Shown: piece by piece, positions 61,085-64,000 of the stretch
Layout of the letters: each line of letters opens with the position of its first letter
Position numbering within the stretch: position 1 is the first letter of the stretch
From: Odiellus spinosus
Lineage: Eukaryota; Arthropoda; Arachnida; Opiliones; Phalangiidae
Direction of reading: 5' to 3'
Assembly: GCA_963920705.1 (NCBI GenBank)
Contig: OY987225.1
Coordinates: 7,080,175-7,144,174, forward strand
Length of the DNA: 64,000 nt
Position numbers and translations under genes: made by a program
Notes under the pieces: model-generated
Told to the model about the DNA's origin: nothing
Seen by the model: only the letters and a program-made list of their open reading frames with translations
Databases searched by the model: none

Positions 61085-64000
61085 TGATAGAATGAACATC
61101 ATGTCAATCAGATGATTGGCATTGAATGATGCGAATAATCAGCTTCGTAGCTTGGGGGGAGGGGAAATCAAATGCCGGATATATTACAGAATAGTATGAC
61201 TTTCAAGAACTGATCAATGCGTCATAGATGGAATGAATATTCTGTCAATGGACTGATTGGCATGGAATGATGTGAATAATCAGCTTCGTACCTTGGGGGG
61301 AGGGGAAATCAAATGCCGGATATATTACAGAATAGTATGACTTTCAACAACTGATCAATGTGTCATAGATGGAATGAATATTCTGTCAATGGACTGATTG
61401 GCATGGAATGATGCGAATAATCAGCTTCGTACCTTGGGGGGGAGGGGAAATCAAATGCCGGATATATTACAGAATAGTATGATTTTCAAGAACTGATCAA
61501 TGTGTCTTAGATGGAATGAATATTCTGTCAATGGACTGATTGGCATGGAATGATGTGAATAATCAGCTTCGTACCTTGGGGGGAGGGGAAATCAAATGCC
61601 GGATATATTACAGAATAGTATGACTTTCAAGAACTGATCTATGTGTCATAGATGGAATGAATATTCTGTCAATGGACTGATTGGCATGGAATGATGCGAA
61701 TAATCAGCTTCGTACCTTGGGGGGAGGGGAAATCAAATGCCGGATATATTACAGAATAGTATGATTTTCAAGAACTGATCAATGTGTCTTAGATGGAATG
61801 AATATTCTGTCAATGGACTGATTGGCATGGAATGATGCGAATAATCAGCTTCGTACCTTGGGGGGGGGAGGGGAAATCAAATGCCGGATATATTACAGAA
61901 TAGTATGATTTTCAAGAACTGATCAATGTGTCTTAGATGGAATGAATATTCTGTCAATGGACTGATTGGCATGGAATGATGCGAATAATCAGCTTCGTAC
62001 CTTGGGGGGAGGGGAAATCAAATGCCGGATATATTACAGAATAGTATGACTTTCAACAACTGATCAATGTGTCATAGATGGAATGAATATTCTGTCAATG
62101 GACTGATTGGCATGGAATGATGCGAATAATCAGCTTCGTACCTTGGGGGGAGGGGAAATCAAATGCCGGATATATTACAGAATAGTATGATTTTCAAGAA
62201 CTGATCTATGTGTCATAGATGGAATGAATATTCTGTCAATGGACTGATTGGCATGGAATGATGCGAATAATCAGCTTCGTACCTTGGGGGGAGGGGAAAT
62301 CAAATGCCGGATATATTACAGAATAGTATGACTTTCAACAACTGATCAATTCGTCATAGATGGAATGAATATTCTGTCAATGGGCTAATTGGCATGGAAT
62401 GATGGGAATAATCAGCTTCGTACCTTGGGGGAGGGGAAATCAAATGCCAGATATATTACAGAATAGCATGATTGTCAAGAATTGATCAATGCGCCATAGA
62501 TGGAATGAATATTCTGTCAATGGCCTTATTGGCATGGAATGATGCGAATAATCAGCTTCGTACCTTGGGGGGAGGGGAAATCAAATGCCGGATATATTAC
62601 AGAATAGTATGATTTTCAAGAACTGATCTATGTGTCATAGATGGAATGAATATTCTGTCAATGGGCTAATTGGCATGGAATGATGCGAATAATCAGCTTC
62701 GTACCTTGGGGGGAGGGGAAATCAAATGCCGGATATATTACAGAATAGCATGATTTTGTAGAACTGATCAATGCTTCATAGATGGAATGAATATTCTGTC
62801 AATGGACTGATTGGCATGGAATGATGCGAATAATCAGCTTCGTACCTTGGGGGGAGGGGAAATCAAGTGCTAGATATATTACAGAATAGCATGATTTTCA
62901 AGAATTGATCAATGCGTCATAGATGGAATGAATATTCTGTCAATGGCCTGATTGGCATGGAATGATGCGAATAATCAGCTTCGTACCTTGGGGGGGAGGG
63001 GAAATCAAATGCCGGATATATTACAGAATAGTATGATTTTCAAGAACTGATCTATGTGTCATAGATGGAATGAATATTCTGTCAATGGACTGATTTGCAT
63101 GGAATGATGCGAATAATCAGCTTCGTACCTGGGGGGGGGGGGGAATCAAATGCCAGATATATTACAGAATAGTATGACTTTCAACAACTGATCAATGCGT
63201 CATAGATGGAATGAATATTCTGTCAATGGGCTAATTGGCATGGAATGATGCGAATAATCAGCTTCGTACCTTGGGGGGATCAGGGGAAATGAAATGCCAG
63301 ATATATTACAGAATAGCATGATTTTGTAGAACTGATCAATGCTTCATAGACGGAATGAATATCCTGTCAATGGACTGATTGGCATGGAATGATGCGAATA
63401 ATCAGCTTCGTACCTTGGGGGAGGGGAAATCAAATGCCAGATGTATTACAGAATAGCATGATTTTCAAGAATTGATCAATGCGTCATAGATGGAATGAAT
63501 ATTCTGTCAATGGCCTGATTGGCATGGAATGATGCGAATAATCAGCTTCGTACCTTGGCGGGGAGGGGAAATCAAATGCCGGATATATTACAGAATAGTA
63601 TGATTTTCAAGAACTGATCTATGTGTCATAGATGGAATGAATATTCTGTCAATGGCCTGATTGGCATGGAATGATGCGAACAATCAGCTTCGTACCTTGG
63701 GGGGAGGGGAAATCAAATGCCGGATATATTACAGAATAGTATGAATTTAAAGAACTGATCAATGTGTCATAGATGGAATGAATATTCTGTCAATGGACTG
63801 ATGCGACTAATCAGCTTCGTACCTTGGGGGGAGGGGAAATCAAATGCCGGATATATTACAGAATAGCATGATTTTCAAGAACTGATCAATGCTTCATAGA
63901 TGGAATGAATATTCTGTCAATGGCCTGATTGGCATGGAATGATGCGAATAATCAGCTTCGTACCTTGGGGGAGGGGAAATCAAATGCCGGATATATTACA
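61085..64000 (+). repeat. 141-bp satellite array, about 21 copies, continues beyond the window
   Basis: Unit of about 141 bp, anchored by GATGGAATGAATATTCTGTC, AATCAGCTTCGTACCTTGG, a G run, then AGGGGAAATCAAATGCC and GGATATATTACAGAATAG. Successive anchors are 141-142 bp apart; the length varies with the G run (5 to about 13). The first unit (from about 61085) is divergent, later ones are over 90 percent alike by eye. One unit near 63800 has a short deletion. No open frame. Confidence 0.95.

Noticed and set aside
61085..64000. Hammerhead ribozyme in the satellite
   Set aside because: I looked for a CTGANGA core with GAAA; CTGATCA and CTGATTG occur instead.

Overview
The window is eukaryotic, repeat-dominated, AT-rich DNA, most likely from an invertebrate animal and probably an arthropod. 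Almost every coding stretch is a transposable element: Ty1/copia and Ty3/gypsy LTR retrotransposons, a non-LTR retrotransposon, a pogo-like DNA transposon, MITE and foldback elements, a SINE-like retroposon and several satellites. I see no convincing single-copy host gene, no tRNA or rRNA gene and no CRISPR array. The initiator-methionine tRNA primer sites of the copia elements, the pogo-like transposase and the CR1/jockey-like reverse transcriptase fit an arthropod, but the species cannot be named from the sequence.

Layout. 1-6.3 kb: short repeats, then a frameshifted copia element on the minus strand (1239-6295). 6.3-11.5 kb: non-coding DNA with palindromes and a MITE. 11.5-14.1 kb: a decayed pogo-like transposon. 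14.1-19.2 kb: a MITE, a TIR-bounded element filled with a 22-bp satellite, a SINE-like insertion and a 1.6-kb foldback element. 19.2-20.9 kb: repeat debris, including a truncated copia 5' end. 20.9-38.7 kb: a three-level nest. Gypsy A (minus, 20918-38708) holds gypsy B (plus, 26409-37935) in its 5' leader, and B holds copia C (plus, 32830-37844) in its 3' LTR. Each level has an exact target-site duplication (AACG, CTAC, GTTAA). 39.6-58.6 kb: a CR1/jockey-like LINE on the minus strand, split by gypsy D (41489-58119), which is a tandem dimer with three 1773-bp LTRs and two internal regions sharing one ATAC duplication. 58.7-61 kb: a second SINE-like copy and repeated hairpins. 61.1-64 kb: a 141-bp satellite running off the window.

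Most interesting observation. Three of the five larger LTR elements carry what looks like a methyl-CpG-binding (MBD) domain in Pol: both copia elements, between integrase and reverse transcriptase, and gypsy B, at the C-terminal end of integrase, where chromoviruses carry a chromodomain. Gypsy B also has a third ORF in the env position that looks like a catalytically dead retropepsin fold plus a zinc knuckle, with a splice-acceptor-like sequence just before it. Gypsies B and D have textbook -1 frameshift signals at gag/pol (A AAA AAC and G GGA AAC), each followed by a stem. Most Pol frames are broken: one-base frameshifts in both copia elements, in-frame stops in gypsies A and B, and unusual protease triads in A, C and D.
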